A stretch of 64,000 bases of DNA from Catenulispora yoronensis (GCF_039531695.1 NZ_BAAAQN010000009.1:62001-126000), one strand, 5' to 3'; shown: positions 39,478 to 49,185, counted from the stretch's first letter. The notes: a model not told the origin generated them from the sequence alone. Made by a program: numbers and translations.

Positions 39478-41832
39478 CTACGCCAGCAACCAGTGCTCCG
39501 GTCCCGTTGACGACGGCTCGTCCACGGCGATGGGACGGTCGATCACGGCTCGCAGCCACTGCGCGGGCGCGACCAGCCCGGGTAGATCGGTGAGACCGGC
39601 CGGCTCGGCCAGCTGCCTCAGCCGCACCAGGAAGTCGATGCGGTTCTGGACCACGGCCATCCGCAGGTTCGAGAACGACTCGATACCCGTGTGCTGCAAC
39701 AGATAGAGCATCTTGGCATCGGCGAGATCCTGGTGGACCGCCCCGATGCCGGCGATGCCCGCCATACGATCGACGGTCGCGGTCGGCACCTTCAGGAACG
39801 TCGCCAGGTCGGCCCGCTGCTCCGGTCGACGAGTCGCGGCCTCGACCAGCGACGGCGTGGTGAGACAGGCCTTTGCCAAAGGTGCGGCGAACGACGCGAA
39901 CGGCGGCAGCCCCAAGAAGTCCTGGGGCGGCGGAGGGCTGGTGAGGATGACGAAGCGGGGATCCTCCCGCAGGTCCCGGAAGCACAGGTCGCGCCGGGCC
40001 ATGTCCTTCACGGTCTCGGTGCTCATGGCGAAGGCCAAGTCGCGGAACAGCCTGGTGAGCGCCGCTTCGCGAGTCTTGGCGGGACGGTTGTTCAGCGCCT
40101 GCGCCTCAAAGCACGCGTAGTTGTAGGCCAACGACGGCGACGCCACGTTGACCGTGTCCGGCTGCCGCCTGGGCGGTTCGCCGTCGAAGGCCTCCACGCA
40201 CAACTTCAGGTTGGCGATGTACCGCCTCAGCGGCTCCACGGCTTCGTCCTCCGTGGTCTCTCCTGCCGGGTAACGCTGGTTGAACGTGTCGATCGAGGCC
40301 ATGGCCCGCGCCAGGTCGGGTGCCGGGTCGCTGCCGTGCTCGTGCGCATGGTGGGTCGCGATCGCGAGCCAGGTGAAGGCGCTGCGGTACAGGATCTGCG
40401 GCGCCAGCCGCTGGTACTGCAAGGTCACCTCGGCCGCCGGGTCCTCCGGGATGATCTCGTCGCGCAGTTCGTCCAGCCGGGTGGCGAGGTCTGCCGCGTA
40501 CCGGCTCCCGGGCCGCTGCTTGATGAGGGCTCTGAGATATTCGTACCGGGCGTTCGCATTCCGGGGATCCATGTTGGTCGCGAGCCTCAGCATCTGGAGC
40601 GGCTTCTCCCCGCCGCTGGTCAGCGACTTGCTGCTGGCGATCACTTGCAGGGTGGTGCTCCGCCACTTGGTGGCGCCGCCCAGTCCCGCCCTCGACTTCG
40701 GATAGACGAGGCTGAGGTGGTGGAGGATGAACGCGCCCGCACCGGTGAGCAGCTGGGCGCGGGCCCGGTCGACGGCGTCCGGATCGGCCCGGTCGATCCG
40801 CGCCAGCTCGACGTCCTGGCGGCCGAAGACGTCGACGTCGGCGAGCCGGCCGTTGCGGGACAGGGTCATCGCCAGCCGGCCGTCGTCGACGAACGCCACC
40901 GCCAGACGCCACGTGAGGCCCGGCCGCACGGCGAAGACGACGTGCGCGATCGTCCCCACCAGCTGGCCCGCCGGGGTGGCGCTGAGGTCGCTGTTGACCA
41001 GCGCCCCGAGCGCCTTCGAAGGCAGGCCCGGACTGACATCCCGCTGTTGTTCGAGGCCCAGGGTGGTCAGGCGCGCGAGCAGGTACTCGGTGGCGGCCTC
41101 GTCGCGCTTCCCGTCGCCGGCCCGGACTTCGACTTGAGCCTTGAGGTTCTGGCCGAACGACACCGCGGTGACGATGACGCCCAGCACGCACATGGCCGCG
41201 TAGCAGACGACCAACTGCGGCGTCGGGTGCTCCAGGCTGGGGACCTTGGCGCCGGAGCCGACGACCAGGACCACGATGCCGAGCGCGGTGAGACAGCGAC
41301 GGAACACCTGCCAGTCGCTGCCCCGGTACCAATCGGCACTCTGAAAGTCCTGCGACCAGGCGAAAAGTCCGAAGGTCGCGAGAATCAGGGCCATGACGAT
41401 CAGCCAGGCCCACGCGCTGACGGTATTCAGCGGAGTGAAGTTCTTGAGCATCGCATAGCCGGGCAGGCCGAACGCGGACAGGAGAATGATGGCGACGCCG
41501 AGGCACTTGGTGTAGCGGAGCGACGCCGCGTTCCACTCAGGAGCGTCGGGCTTGACCAGCAGGCCGCTGACCAGGCCGCTTGCCACCGACAACGCGACGC
41601 CCAGGACCAGGGACGCGCCAAGGAAGCGATAGGCCGTCCCGACGTGCGCGGCGTAGAAGCGGTCCCAATTGGTGCTGGCCGAGGCGCCGGTACTGGAGGG
41701 TTCGGCCGACGCCACAACGAACATCAGCGAGCCCGCGACGATCACCAGCAGCGCGACGACGAAAGGAACAAGCGCGAGCCATTTGGCTTTTCCACGTTTG
41801 TCATGCCCTGCCGGTTGAACCATGAGGTTCAC
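39478..41832 (-). CDS. Large membrane protein with C-terminal helix-hairpin-helix-like region, unknown
   Basis: About 784 residues from the GTG at 41832, which has GAAGG 7 bp upstream; an in-frame GTG at 41886 would add 18 residues. Six membrane segments in the first 220 residues, then a long soluble part rich in helices. Near the end (about 685-730) VDRMAGIAGIGAVHQDLADAKMLYLLQHTGI reads like the helix-hairpin-helix of DUF4332-type modules (GIGxxxxxxL ... GI). The middle includes a TPR-like stretch (LATNMDPRNANARYEYLRAL). No whole-protein family recognised. Confidence 0.75.
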   Translation of the reverse strand: MNLMVQPAGHDKRGKAKWLALVPFVVALLVIVAGSLMFVVASAEPSSTGASASTNWDRFYAAHVGTAYRFLGASLVLGVALSVASGLVSGLLVKPDAPEWNAASLRYTKCLGVAIILLSAFGLPGYAMLKNFTPLNTVSAWAWLIVMALILATFGLFAWSQDFQSADWYRGSDWQVFRRCLTALGIVVLVVGSGAKVPSLEHPTPQLVVCYAAMCVLGVIVTAVSFGQNLKAQVEVRAGDGKRDEAATEYLLARLTTLGLEQQRDVSPGLPSKALGALVNSDLSATPAGQLVGTIAHVVFAVRPGLTWRLAVAFVDDGRLAMTLSRNGRLADVDVFGRQDVELARIDRADPDAVDRARAQLLTGAGAFILHHLSLVYPKSRAGLGGATKWRSTTLQVIASSKSLTSGGEKPLQMLRLATNMDPRNANARYEYLRALIKQRPGSRYAADLATRLDELRDEIIPEDPAAEVTLQYQRLAPQILYRSAFTWLAIATHHAHEHGSDPAPDLARAMASIDTFNQRYPAGETTEDEAVEPLRRYIANLKLCVEAFDGEPPRRQPDTVNVASPSLAYNYACFEAQALNNRPAKTREAALTRLFRDLAFAMSTETVKDMARRDLCFRDLREDPRFVILTSPPPPQDFLGLPPFASFAAPLAKACLTTPSLVEAATRRPEQRADLATFLKVPTATVDRMAGIAGIGAVHQDLADAKMLYLLQHTGIESFSNLRMAVVQNRIDFLVRLRQLAEPAGLTDLPGLVAPAQWLRAVIDRPIAVDEPSSTGPEHWLLA

Positions 41833-42143
41833 CGCCTGACCTTCACCGCTGCTTCGTCGAGCCTCAAGCAATGTGACGACGGTCACTTATTATACCGCTC
41901 GGGCTTGTGACCAGCCATTTGACCGCGCGCGGACCGGGCCGGGGAAGCCGGTGGTCCGGGGCCGACTCGCACTGCTTCGGCAAAGAGGACTTTTTGAGGA
42001 CTGGCACACTCGCCCACTGGGTGATTGCCCCATGACGGGTAAGAGTTCGGATGAAGCCTGGCAAGTTGTCGGTGCGGATGCCAGGCTAGGGAGCACCCTG
42101 GTTTGCCAGGATTTGCGAGGGTGGTGCTGGGAGGGCGCGGGCA

Positions 42144-44918
42144 GTGCTTTTGGGTCGTGATCGGGAGTCCGCGCGCGTCGAGGAGGCGTTGGATCGGGCG
42201 TGCTCGGGGAGCGGCGAGATCCTGTTGTTGCGCGGAGATCCGGGCATCGGGAAAAGCGTGCTGCTGGCGCGGACCGTCGAACGGGCCGCGGAGCGCATGC
42301 TGGTGTTGCAGGCCCGCGGGTTCGAGACCGAGGCCGAGATCGGGTACAGCGTGCTGGCCGACCTGTGCCGGCCGTTGGGCGACGAGATCGACGAGCTGCC
42401 GGAGCTGTTGCGCGAGGCGCTGCTGACGGCGACCGGGGCGGCGGCGAGCAGCGGCGAGGGCAGCAGCGCGTTCGCCGTCGGGCGGGCGTTGACCGTCCTG
42501 CTCCAGAACGTCGCCGCGCACCAGCCGGTGCTCATCGCCCTCGACGACGGCCACTGGGCCGACGAGGCCTCCGCCTACGCGCTGGCGTTCGCGGCGCGGC
42601 GCCTCGGGGACGCCGCGACCGCCGTGCTCATCACGCTGCGCAACGGCGAGCCGAGCGTGTTCGACGGTTTGGACGTGCCCTCGGTGGAGCTCTCGCCGCT
42701 GGAGCGGACCGCGGCCGAGGCGCTGATCGGGGCGGAGGCGGCGCGGCGCGTCGGGCCGCGGATGGCCGAGCACATCCACCGCGCCGGCCAGGGGAACCCG
42801 CTGGCCCTGCTGGAACTGGCCGACGCGGCGCTGAGCGGCCGGCTGGACCCGGACGACGATCAGGTGGTGCCGTCCGGGTCGCGGCTGGAGCACGCCTTCG
42901 CCACCCGGCTCAAGCGGCTGCCGGAACGCTGTACCAGGGCTCTGATGGTGGTGGCGACCAGCTACACCGGCGGGCTGGCGGAGACCGCCGGCGCCATGGA
43001 GCGCCTCGGGATCTCGGAGTTCGACCTGGACCTCGCCCGCATGGAGCATCTGGTGTGGGAGGAGGAGGACCGCTGGCAGATGCGGCATCCCGTGTTCCGC
43101 TCCGTCGCCTACCAGCACTATCCGATCGCCGAGCGGCGCCGGGCACACCGGGCGTTCGCCGACTGGCTGGCCGACAACGGCGGCGGGGTCGGCGGGACGT
43201 TCCTGGCCGACCAGCGGGCCTGGCACGCGGCCGCGGCGGCGCTGCCCGGCGACGAGGAGGCCGCCACGCTGCTGGCCGAGGCCGCCGACGCCGCCCGCTC
43301 GCGCGGGGCCCTGGCCGCGGCCCGCCGCGCCTACCTGCGCACCCGAGAGCTCAGCGCCGAACCCGGGACCAGGGCCGCGATGTCGCTGGGCGCCGCCGAG
43401 TGCGCGCAGGTGTCCGGCGACGTGGAGACCGCGCAGGTCTTGGCGCGCGAGGCATTGCGGTACGCGCAGTCGCCGGACGTGACCAACGCGGCCAACCGGG
43501 TCCTGCACCAGATCACCTTGGCCCGGGCCGGGGCCGAGGAGGTGCTGGAGCTGTTCGAGGCCGACGCCGACGCGCTGGCCGAGCACGAGTCCGACCTGGC
43601 CGCGTCCTACCTCGGCGCGGCGGGAGCCACCGCGATCACCGCGACCCGCCTGCACGACACCGTCCGGCTCAGCGCGAAGGGCGTCGCCCTGACCCCTTCG
43701 GGCGTCGGCACCGGCGCCGCGGCCGCGCGCACCATCAGCGCCTTCGGACTCGTCAGCACCGGCCGGGCCGCGGAGTCGGCGGCCGTGATCGCCGACTATT
43801 TCCCGGCCTTCCGCGAGGCCGATCCGTGGCGGCAGAGCTTCGAGACCGTCGGCTGCACCGGAATGGTGCTGATCTGGCTGGGCCTGATCGGGCAGGCCGG
43901 GGAGTACGTCACCCGGACCGCGCGCCTGCTGCGTCAGGCCGGCGCCGAGGAACACCTGCCCCTGTTGCTGATCCCGCAGGTCCTGCTGTCCATTCGCAAG
44001 GGCGAGCTGACCGCCGCGCACGAGGCGGCCGAGGAGTCCCGGCGGCTCGGCGGCGAACTCGGGCAGCGCCAGGTCGCCCCGCTCGCCGTGGCCCTGGCCG
44101 CGCGGCTGGCCGTGGTCCGCGGCAACTTCACCCGCGCCCGGGACCTGGCGACCACGACCGAACAGCTGACCGAGGCCACAGGCGCCAGTTTCTACCGGGA
44201 CATCGCGAACACCGCGGTGGGCTCCGCGGACCTGGCCCAGGGCCGGTATCAGGAAGCTGTGTCGGTCCTGTCCGGGGTCCGCGAGCGCCTGCTCGCCGGC
44301 GGCATGGTCGAGCACAGCTTGTTCATGCCGACGTTCGGCGACTACATCGAGGCGCTGACCCGGATCGGCGCCGACGACCGGGCCCGCGCCGAGGTGGCCG
44401 AGGAGCTGCCGCGGGCGGAGGCCGGCGGCTTGCAGGCCGCGCTCGCGGTCGTCTACCGGTGTCAGGCGCAGGTGCTGTCGCCCTGCGAAGCAAGGCCCTG
44501 GTTCGATCGGGCGATGGCGGCGCACGCGGTCTCCGTCGACGCCTTCGAGCAGGCCCGGACCCAGCTCGCCTACGGCCGGTTCCTGCGCGAGGACGGCGAA
44601 CGCGACGCGGCCGACCGGCTGCTGACGGCGGCGGTGACGGCGTTCACCGGGATGGGCGCCGACGCGTGGCTGGAGGAGGCCGAGACCGAGCTGGACTTGC
44701 TGGCGCTTCCGGTGGAGCTGTCCGGGGCCCGGTTGGCGGGTCAGGAGCGGCGCGTCATGCGGCTGGCGGCGGAGGGCGCGACGAACGGCCAGATCTCCGA
44801 GGCGCTGGGGATCGCGCCGCAGACTGTGGACCGCTACCTGGAGCAGGTATTCGACAAGCTCGGAGTCCGCCAGCGGTCAGAACTCGCCGGGCTGCTCCAG
44901 AGGGGGACCGGAGTTTAG
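42144..44918 (+). CDS. LAL-type LuxR-family regulator with ATPase domain
   Basis: 924 residues, GTG start. Walker A GDPGIGKS (31-38) immediately after LLGRDRESARVEEALDRA, Walker B-like VLIALDDGHWADEAS, a long Ala/Leu-rich TPR-like middle, and a LuxR HTH at the very end (LAGQERRVMRLAAEGATNGQ ... QTVDRYLEQVFDKLG). Shares architecture with the gene at 30814 but is not obviously a recent duplicate. No target cluster adjacent. Confidence 0.94.
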   Translation: MLLGRDRESARVEEALDRACSGSGEILLLRGDPGIGKSVLLARTVERAAERMLVLQARGFETEAEIGYSVLADLCRPLGDEIDELPELLREALLTATGAAASSGEGSSAFAVGRALTVLLQNVAAHQPVLIALDDGHWADEASAYALAFAARRLGDAATAVLITLRNGEPSVFDGLDVPSVELSPLERTAAEALIGAEAARRVGPRMAEHIHRAGQGNPLALLELADAALSGRLDPDDDQVVPSGSRLEHAFATRLKRLPERCTRALMVVATSYTGGLAETAGAMERLGISEFDLDLARMEHLVWEEEDRWQMRHPVFRSVAYQHYPIAERRRAHRAFADWLADNGGGVGGTFLADQRAWHAAAAALPGDEEAATLLAEAADAARSRGALAAARRAYLRTRELSAEPGTRAAMSLGAAECAQVSGDVETAQVLAREALRYAQSPDVTNAANRVLHQITLARAGAEEVLELFEADADALAEHESDLAASYLGAAGATAITATRLHDTVRLSAKGVALTPSGVGTGAAAARTISAFGLVSTGRAAESAAVIADYFPAFREADPWRQSFETVGCTGMVLIWLGLIGQAGEYVTRTARLLRQAGAEEHLPLLLIPQVLLSIRKGELTAAHEAAEESRRLGGELGQRQVAPLAVALAARLAVVRGNFTRARDLATTTEQLTEATGASFYRDIANTAVGSADLAQGRYQEAVSVLSGVRERLLAGGMVEHSLFMPTFGDYIEALTRIGADDRARAEVAEELPRAEAGGLQAALAVVYRCQAQVLSPCEARPWFDRAMAAHAVSVDAFEQARTQLAYGRFLREDGERDAADRLLTAAVTAFTGMGADAWLEEAETELDLLALPVELSGARLAGQERRVMRLAAEGATNGQISEALGIAPQTVDRYLEQVFDKLGVRQRSELAGLLQRGTGV

Positions 44919-44963
44919 CCGAAGCCTTGGCGCCGCCGGACGCTGGGACCTACGCTCGGCGCC

Positions 44964-46169
44964 ATGTCTGAAGGACGGCTCGGAATCCGGCGAACGGTCC
45001 GCACCGCTGCTGCGGGAACGGCGTTGCTGTTGTTGGCGGCGGCCTGCTCCTCGTCGCCGCCGTCCGGGAAGGACGCGGCGTCGGCCCCGGCGGGTACCTC
45101 GGGCGCCTCGTCGGCGTCGCAGACCTCAGCGACGCAGGTCTCCGGGACGGCTGCGGACGCGACAACGAGCACCGCGGCGAAGACGGCCGCGACGTCGCCG
45201 TCCACCCCGGCGACCGCCAAGACTCCTGCTAAAACATCGGCCTCGGCCTCGGCCACAACCTCGGCCCCGCACGCCGACACCGGCGCCACCGGACTCGGCG
45301 GCTGCTCCGTCGCACCGCCCGACAGCGTCTGGCGGGCCCGTGTTGACCGCCTCCCGGTCGACGCCCACTCGGCGGCCTACATCGCGAGCATCGGCAGCAC
45401 GCAACACGTCCACGCCGATTTCGGCGCGGGACTCTGGGACGGCGGCCCGATCGGCATCCCGATCACCCTGGTGCCCGGTGGCACCCCGGCGACCCGCGTC
45501 ACCTTCGACAGCACCGACGAGAGCGACAAGGGCCCCTACCCGATCCCGGCGAACGCCGCGGTGGAAGGCGGACCGCAGGCGTCCGGCGACCGCCACGTCA
45601 TCGCGCTCGATCCCCGCACCTGCACCGACTACGAGCTCTACGACGCCCAGCCGCACGCCGGCGCCTGGACGGCCGGCTCGGGAGCCGTCTTCGCGCTCCG
45701 CTCCGACACCCTGCGCCCCGCCGGCTGGACCTCCGCCGACGCCGCGGGCCTGCCGATCCTGCCCGGCCTCGCCCGCTTCGACGAGGCCTCGGCCGGCGCC
45801 ATCGACCACGCACTGCGGATCACGGTTCCCCGCTCACGGAACGCCTACATATGGCCCGCACGGCATCAGGCCTCGAACAGCTCGGACCCGGCTCTCCCGC
45901 CGATGGGACTGCGGCTACGGCTGAAGGCGTCGGTCGACATCTCCGCGCTCCCGCCGCAGGCGCGCGCGGTCGCGCAGGCGTTGAAGACGTACGGCGCGAT
46001 CGTCGCGGACAACGGATCGGCCTGGTACATCAGCGGGACGCCGGACGACCGCTGGAGCAACGACCAGCTCCAGCGGCTCGGCACGCTCACGGGTGCCGAC
46101 TTCGAGGCGGTCGACGAGTCGGGTCTGCGGGTCTCGGCGGATTCCGGGGCGGCGAGATCGGGCGGGTGA
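44964..46169 (+). CDS. Secreted lipoprotein, unknown
   Basis: 401 residues. Lipoprotein signal with lipobox LAAAC near residue 28, a 75-residue Ala/Ser/Thr linker, then a C-terminal 290-residue domain beginning GGCSVAPPDSVWRARVDRLPVDAHS and containing STQHVHADFGAGLWDGGPIGIP and DNGSAWYISGTPDDRWSND. The segments IGIPI..V and 'GAIVADNGSAWYISG' recur, to my memory, in uncharacterised secreted actinobacterial proteins. Extracellular membrane-tethered; function unknown. Confidence 0.82.
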   Translation: MSEGRLGIRRTVRTAAAGTALLLLAAACSSSPPSGKDAASAPAGTSGASSASQTSATQVSGTAADATTSTAAKTAATSPSTPATAKTPAKTSASASATTSAPHADTGATGLGGCSVAPPDSVWRARVDRLPVDAHSAAYIASIGSTQHVHADFGAGLWDGGPIGIPITLVPGGTPATRVTFDSTDESDKGPYPIPANAAVEGGPQASGDRHVIALDPRTCTDYELYDAQPHAGAWTAGSGAVFALRSDTLRPAGWTSADAAGLPILPGLARFDEASAGAIDHALRITVPRSRNAYIWPARHQASNSSDPALPPMGLRLRLKASVDISALPPQARAVAQALKTYGAIVADNGSAWYISGTPDDRWSNDQLQRLGTLTGADFEAVDESGLRVSADSGAARSGG

Positions 46170-46517
46170 GCCGAAAGGGTCCGGATGGGTCAGCACTTGT
46201 CCAGGGCTGAATCCAAGGGCACCAAGGTGGTTCGGTCTCCTAGCCTCGGACGCTCGCACGGCGTCGCGCATCGTGTGGGCGGGTTCGCCCGGTACGAGGG
46301 ACGATAGAGGACTGCCGCGGCCGGTCCCTACCAGGACGCTACTCGGTGGCTAATCAGCCGCCGACCAGCCGCCGACCCGCCGCCGACCAGCCGCCGATCG
46401 GCCGCCAATCAGCCGCGTGGCGTGTCATAAGAGGTATTGCTCAGAACCCTGATACGCCATCATCGTGCGACAGGCGCCGCGTGCTGGGCGCCTTCGTCGC
46501 GAGGAGAGAGGCGCGGG
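46170..46517. other. Intergenic region with an 11-bp repeat
   Basis: 348 bp upstream of the SARP-type regulator. Contains the 11-bp tandem repeat at 46355-46420 and a relatively AT-rich stretch (CGTGTCATAAGAGGTATTGC region near 46420-46445) that may be the promoter. No gene seen. Confidence 0.45.
46355..46420. repeat. 11-bp tandem repeat (six units, last two degenerate)
   Basis: Units CAGCCGCCGAC, CAGCCGCCGAC, CCGCCGCCGAC, CAGCCGCCGAT, CGGCCGCCAAT and a degraded sixth. SARP activators usually bind direct repeats spaced by 11 bp, so this could be an autoregulatory array. Confidence 0.8.
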
Positions 46518-48530
46518 GTGGGCGTCAAGTTGTGCCTGTTGGGGCCGCTGAGGCTGGAGAGCTCGGGGGCGGACGTGCCCCTCGGCGGGCAGCGGTCGCA
46601 CCGGGTGCTGGCCGCGTTGGCGCTGAACGCCAACGCGACTGTGGCCACCGAGTGGCTGATCGACCTGCTCTGGGAGGCCGCGCCGGCGTCGGCCCGGCAG
46701 CAGATCCACAACACGATAGGGCTGCTGCGGAGCAGACTCAGGACGCTGACGGCGCTCGACATCGTCACCAGCGGGGCCGGCTACACGCTGGCCGTCGACG
46801 CGGACCTTGTTGACGTGCACCGCTTTCAGCGGCTGGTGAACGCGGCCGGGAGCGGCGACGCCCACCGCGATGTCGGCGCCTCGCGGCTGCTGACCGAGGC
46901 GCTCCAGCTGTGGCGGGGGACGGCCTTGGCCGGTCTCGAAGGGGCGTACTTCGAGACGGCTCGCGCCAGGTTGGACGAGGAACGGCTGTCGGCTGTCGAA
47001 GCGCTCATGGCTCTGCGGATCCGGCAGGGCGACAGCGCGATGGTGATCGGGGAGCTGACCCAGCTGGTCGCTTCCCATCCGCTGCGGGAGGCTTCGCGGG
47101 CCAGCCTCATGACCGCGTTGCACGCCACGGGGCGGCAGGCCGACGCGCTGGCGGTCTACGAGCAGGGCCGGCGGTTACTCGCCGAGGAGCACGGCCTTGA
47201 TCCGAGCGACTCGCTGAAGGCGTTGCATGAGCGCATTCTGGTGGGCCCGCATACGAGTGATTCGGGCGGCGCCCAGCCGCTGTCCCATGCGTCGGCCGGG
47301 ACGCCGCGAGCTGGGTCCTTTCTCCCGCACGACCCACGCGAGTTCTCGGGGCGCGCCGCCGAACTGGACCGGCTTCTCGCCGACAGCATGTCCTCGACGT
47401 CCACCGCTGTCGCCATCTCCGCGATCAACGGCATGGGCGGAGTCGGCAAGACGGCGCTGGCCGTCCACTTCGCTCATCTCGCCGCCGACACCTATCCGGA
47501 CGGACAGTACTTCGTCGACCTATGCGGGTTCGCGATCGGCATCGAGCCGTTGGCGCCGGAGGCCGCGCTTCGCACGCTCCTGATCCAGAGCGGCATGCCC
47601 GACGAGGCGGTCCCGCCGGACGCCGAAGGCCGGCTCGCCGCCTGGCGGGGCCGGATGGCCGGCAAGCGCGCGTTGATCATCCTCGACAACGCGGTCGACG
47701 CCCGCCAGCTGCGGCCGTTGCTGCTCGGATCGCCGACCTCGCTGGTCCTGATCACGAGCAGGCGTCGGCTGTCCGCGCTGGAGGGAATCGTCACCCTGCA
47801 ACTGGACGCGCTGCCGCGGCGGGACGCCGTCGAGCTGTTCGCCCGCATCGCCGGGCACGAGCGGGCCGCGCAGGACCCGGACGGCGTCGCGACCATCGTC
47901 GAACTCTGCGGTCGGCTGCCGCTGGCGGTCAGGATCGCGGCCGCCCGGTTCCGGGAACGGACCAGCTGGTCGGTCGCTCATCTGCGCGAGCTCATGAGCG
48001 ATCAGGAGCGGCGGGCCTCGTTCCTCGACTCCGACGAGGGCAGCGTCCACATGGTGCTCGCGTTGTCCTACCGGCATCTCTCGGACGAGCAGGCTCGGGT
48101 CTTCCGCTTGCTGGGCGTGTATCCCGGCCAGCAATTCGGCGCGGAGGACGCGGCGGTGCTGTCCGCCACGTCGGCCGGCCGGGCGCGCGCGATCCTGGAG
48201 TCGTTGTTCGACGACAACCTCGTGCTGGAGACGAGTCCGGGCCGCTATCACCTGCACGATCTCGTACGGGACTGCGCCGCGCGTTTGTGCGCCGAGCACG
48301 AAACCGATGAGGAGCGGCGCCGCGCACTGGAGTGGCTCGTCGACTATCTGGTCCGGCGGGCGGTCGTCCGGTGCCGGCCGTTCGAGGCCGGCCCGGTCCG
48401 CGTCGATCCGGCCGAGGCCGCGGTGCCGAGGGCTTCGGTGCCGGTACCGGAACCGCGGTCGGCGGCGCACGCGCTGGAGCTGCTGGCTCGAACGAGGAGC
48501 TCGACGATCCTGAGCTGGCCGCCGCGCTGA
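46518..48530 (+). CDS. SARP/AfsR-type regulator with NB-ARC domain (possibly truncated)
   Basis: 670 residues from the GTG at 46518 (GAGGAGAGAGG upstream). Order: OmpR-like wHTH (VKLCLLGPLRLES ... LRSRLRTL), BTAD helical domain (to about 255), NB-ARC ATPase with P-loop GMGGVGKT (about 304-311) and RGxxP-like LLLGSPTSLVLITSRR, GxP motif CGRLPLAVR, and a winged-helix HDLVRDCAARLC. AfsR-family activators control secondary metabolism. The TPR domain seen in full AfsR (about 1000 residues) is missing; the last 20 residues look like out-of-frame sequence, while another frame continues plausibly to 48652, so a frameshift or natural shortening is possible. Confidence 0.88.
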   Translation: MGVKLCLLGPLRLESSGADVPLGGQRSHRVLAALALNANATVATEWLIDLLWEAAPASARQQIHNTIGLLRSRLRTLTALDIVTSGAGYTLAVDADLVDVHRFQRLVNAAGSGDAHRDVGASRLLTEALQLWRGTALAGLEGAYFETARARLDEERLSAVEALMALRIRQGDSAMVIGELTQLVASHPLREASRASLMTALHATGRQADALAVYEQGRRLLAEEHGLDPSDSLKALHERILVGPHTSDSGGAQPLSHASAGTPRAGSFLPHDPREFSGRAAELDRLLADSMSSTSTAVAISAINGMGGVGKTALAVHFAHLAADTYPDGQYFVDLCGFAIGIEPLAPEAALRTLLIQSGMPDEAVPPDAEGRLAAWRGRMAGKRALIILDNAVDARQLRPLLLGSPTSLVLITSRRRLSALEGIVTLQLDALPRRDAVELFARIAGHERAAQDPDGVATIVELCGRLPLAVRIAAARFRERTSWSVAHLRELMSDQERRASFLDSDEGSVHMVLALSYRHLSDEQARVFRLLGVYPGQQFGAEDAAVLSATSAGRARAILESLFDDNLVLETSPGRYHLHDLVRDCAARLCAEHETDEERRRALEWLVDYLVRRAVVRCRPFEAGPVRVDPAEAAVPRASVPVPEPRSAAHALELLARTRSSTILSWPPR

Positions 48531-48571
48531 TGAACGCCGCGCTTATGAATGCCGCGCTGATGAACGAACTG
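48521..48571 (+). repeat. 15-bp tandem repeat (three units)
   Basis: GCGCTGATGAACGCC / GCGCTTATGAATGCC / GCGCTGATGAACGAA. In the frame that continues past the SARP stop it encodes ALMNA-ALMNA-ALMNE. Lies at the very end of the regulator gene. Confidence 0.85.
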
Positions 48572-48581
48572 GGCGACCCGC

Positions 48582-48623
48582 GGTTGTCGGTTGTCGGTTG
48601 TCGGTTGTCGGTTGTCGGTTGTC
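48582..48623. repeat. 7-bp tandem repeat (six perfect units)
   Basis: GGTTGTC repeated six times without error, between the SARP gene and the MarR stop. A perfect heptamer run is prone to slippage and would shift any frame passing through it. Confidence 0.93.
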
Positions 48624-48648
48624 GGCCGGCGGTGGCCGGCGTGGCCGA

Positions 48649-49185
48649 CTAGTTGTTCCGTCCTGTGCGGTCGTGCCGTGAGGCTTCGCCGAAGGCGGTC
48701 TCGTAGTGCGCCAGCAGCGTCTGCAAGGTGCTGTTGAAGGCGTCCAGCTGATCGGGCTCCAGTACATGGAACAGATCCCGTTCGGCGCGCGTCCGCGCCG
48801 CGGTGGCTTCCTGCCATCGGCGATGACCGTCGGCCGTGATCCGGACCGGGCGGGAACGCCCGTCGGCGTCCGCCACGACGGTCACCAGGCCCGCCTGCGT
48901 CAGCCGGTTCAGGCGGGTGCTGACGGTTCCCGAGGTCAGTGCCAGCTCCTGCGCGAGCAGCGTGGGTGTGCACTGACCGCCCGCGCGGACCACGACGGAC
49001 AGCGCCTCCCAGTCGCCGAGGCTCATGTCCTGGTCCGCCGCCACCATGTCGAGCATGCGGGTGAACAGCCGGGAGAGCCGCCCGATCCGCTGGCGCGCGG
49101 CCTCGACCGACGGGTCGACGTCGACCATCAGCGCCAGCCAGGCGGGGAGCTCGCGGGCCACGGAGTCCGGTTCCGGAGGTGCCAT
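48649..49185 (-). CDS. MarR-family regulator
   Basis: 178 residues. Helical dimer ends flank a wHTH: LGDWEALSVVVRAGGQCTPTLLAQELALTSGTVSTRLNRLTQAGLVTVVADADGRSRPVRITADG. Recognition helix TSGTVSTRLNRL and wing DADGRSRPVRI are clear. Divergent from an SDR gene with two operator-like dyads between them, so it likely represses both and responds to an unknown small ligand. Confidence 0.93.
   Translation of the reverse strand: MAPPEPDSVARELPAWLALMVDVDPSVEAARQRIGRLSRLFTRMLDMVAADQDMSLGDWEALSVVVRAGGQCTPTLLAQELALTSGTVSTRLNRLTQAGLVTVVADADGRSRPVRITADGHRRWQEATAARTRAERDLFHVLEPDQLDAFNSTLQTLLAHYETAFGEASRHDRTGRNN

Noticed and set aside
39691..41910. 739-codon plus-strand ORF opposite the large membrane protein
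   Set aside because: Composition (Arg/Gly/Val/Asp repeats) is typical of an antisense shadow; the minus frame has membrane segments and a ribosome site.
42200..44971. 923-codon plus-strand ORF overlapping the LAL regulator in another frame
   Set aside because: Arg/Gly/Ala-rich alternate frame of a GC-rich gene; the 924-residue LAL frame has clear Walker A and LuxR motifs.
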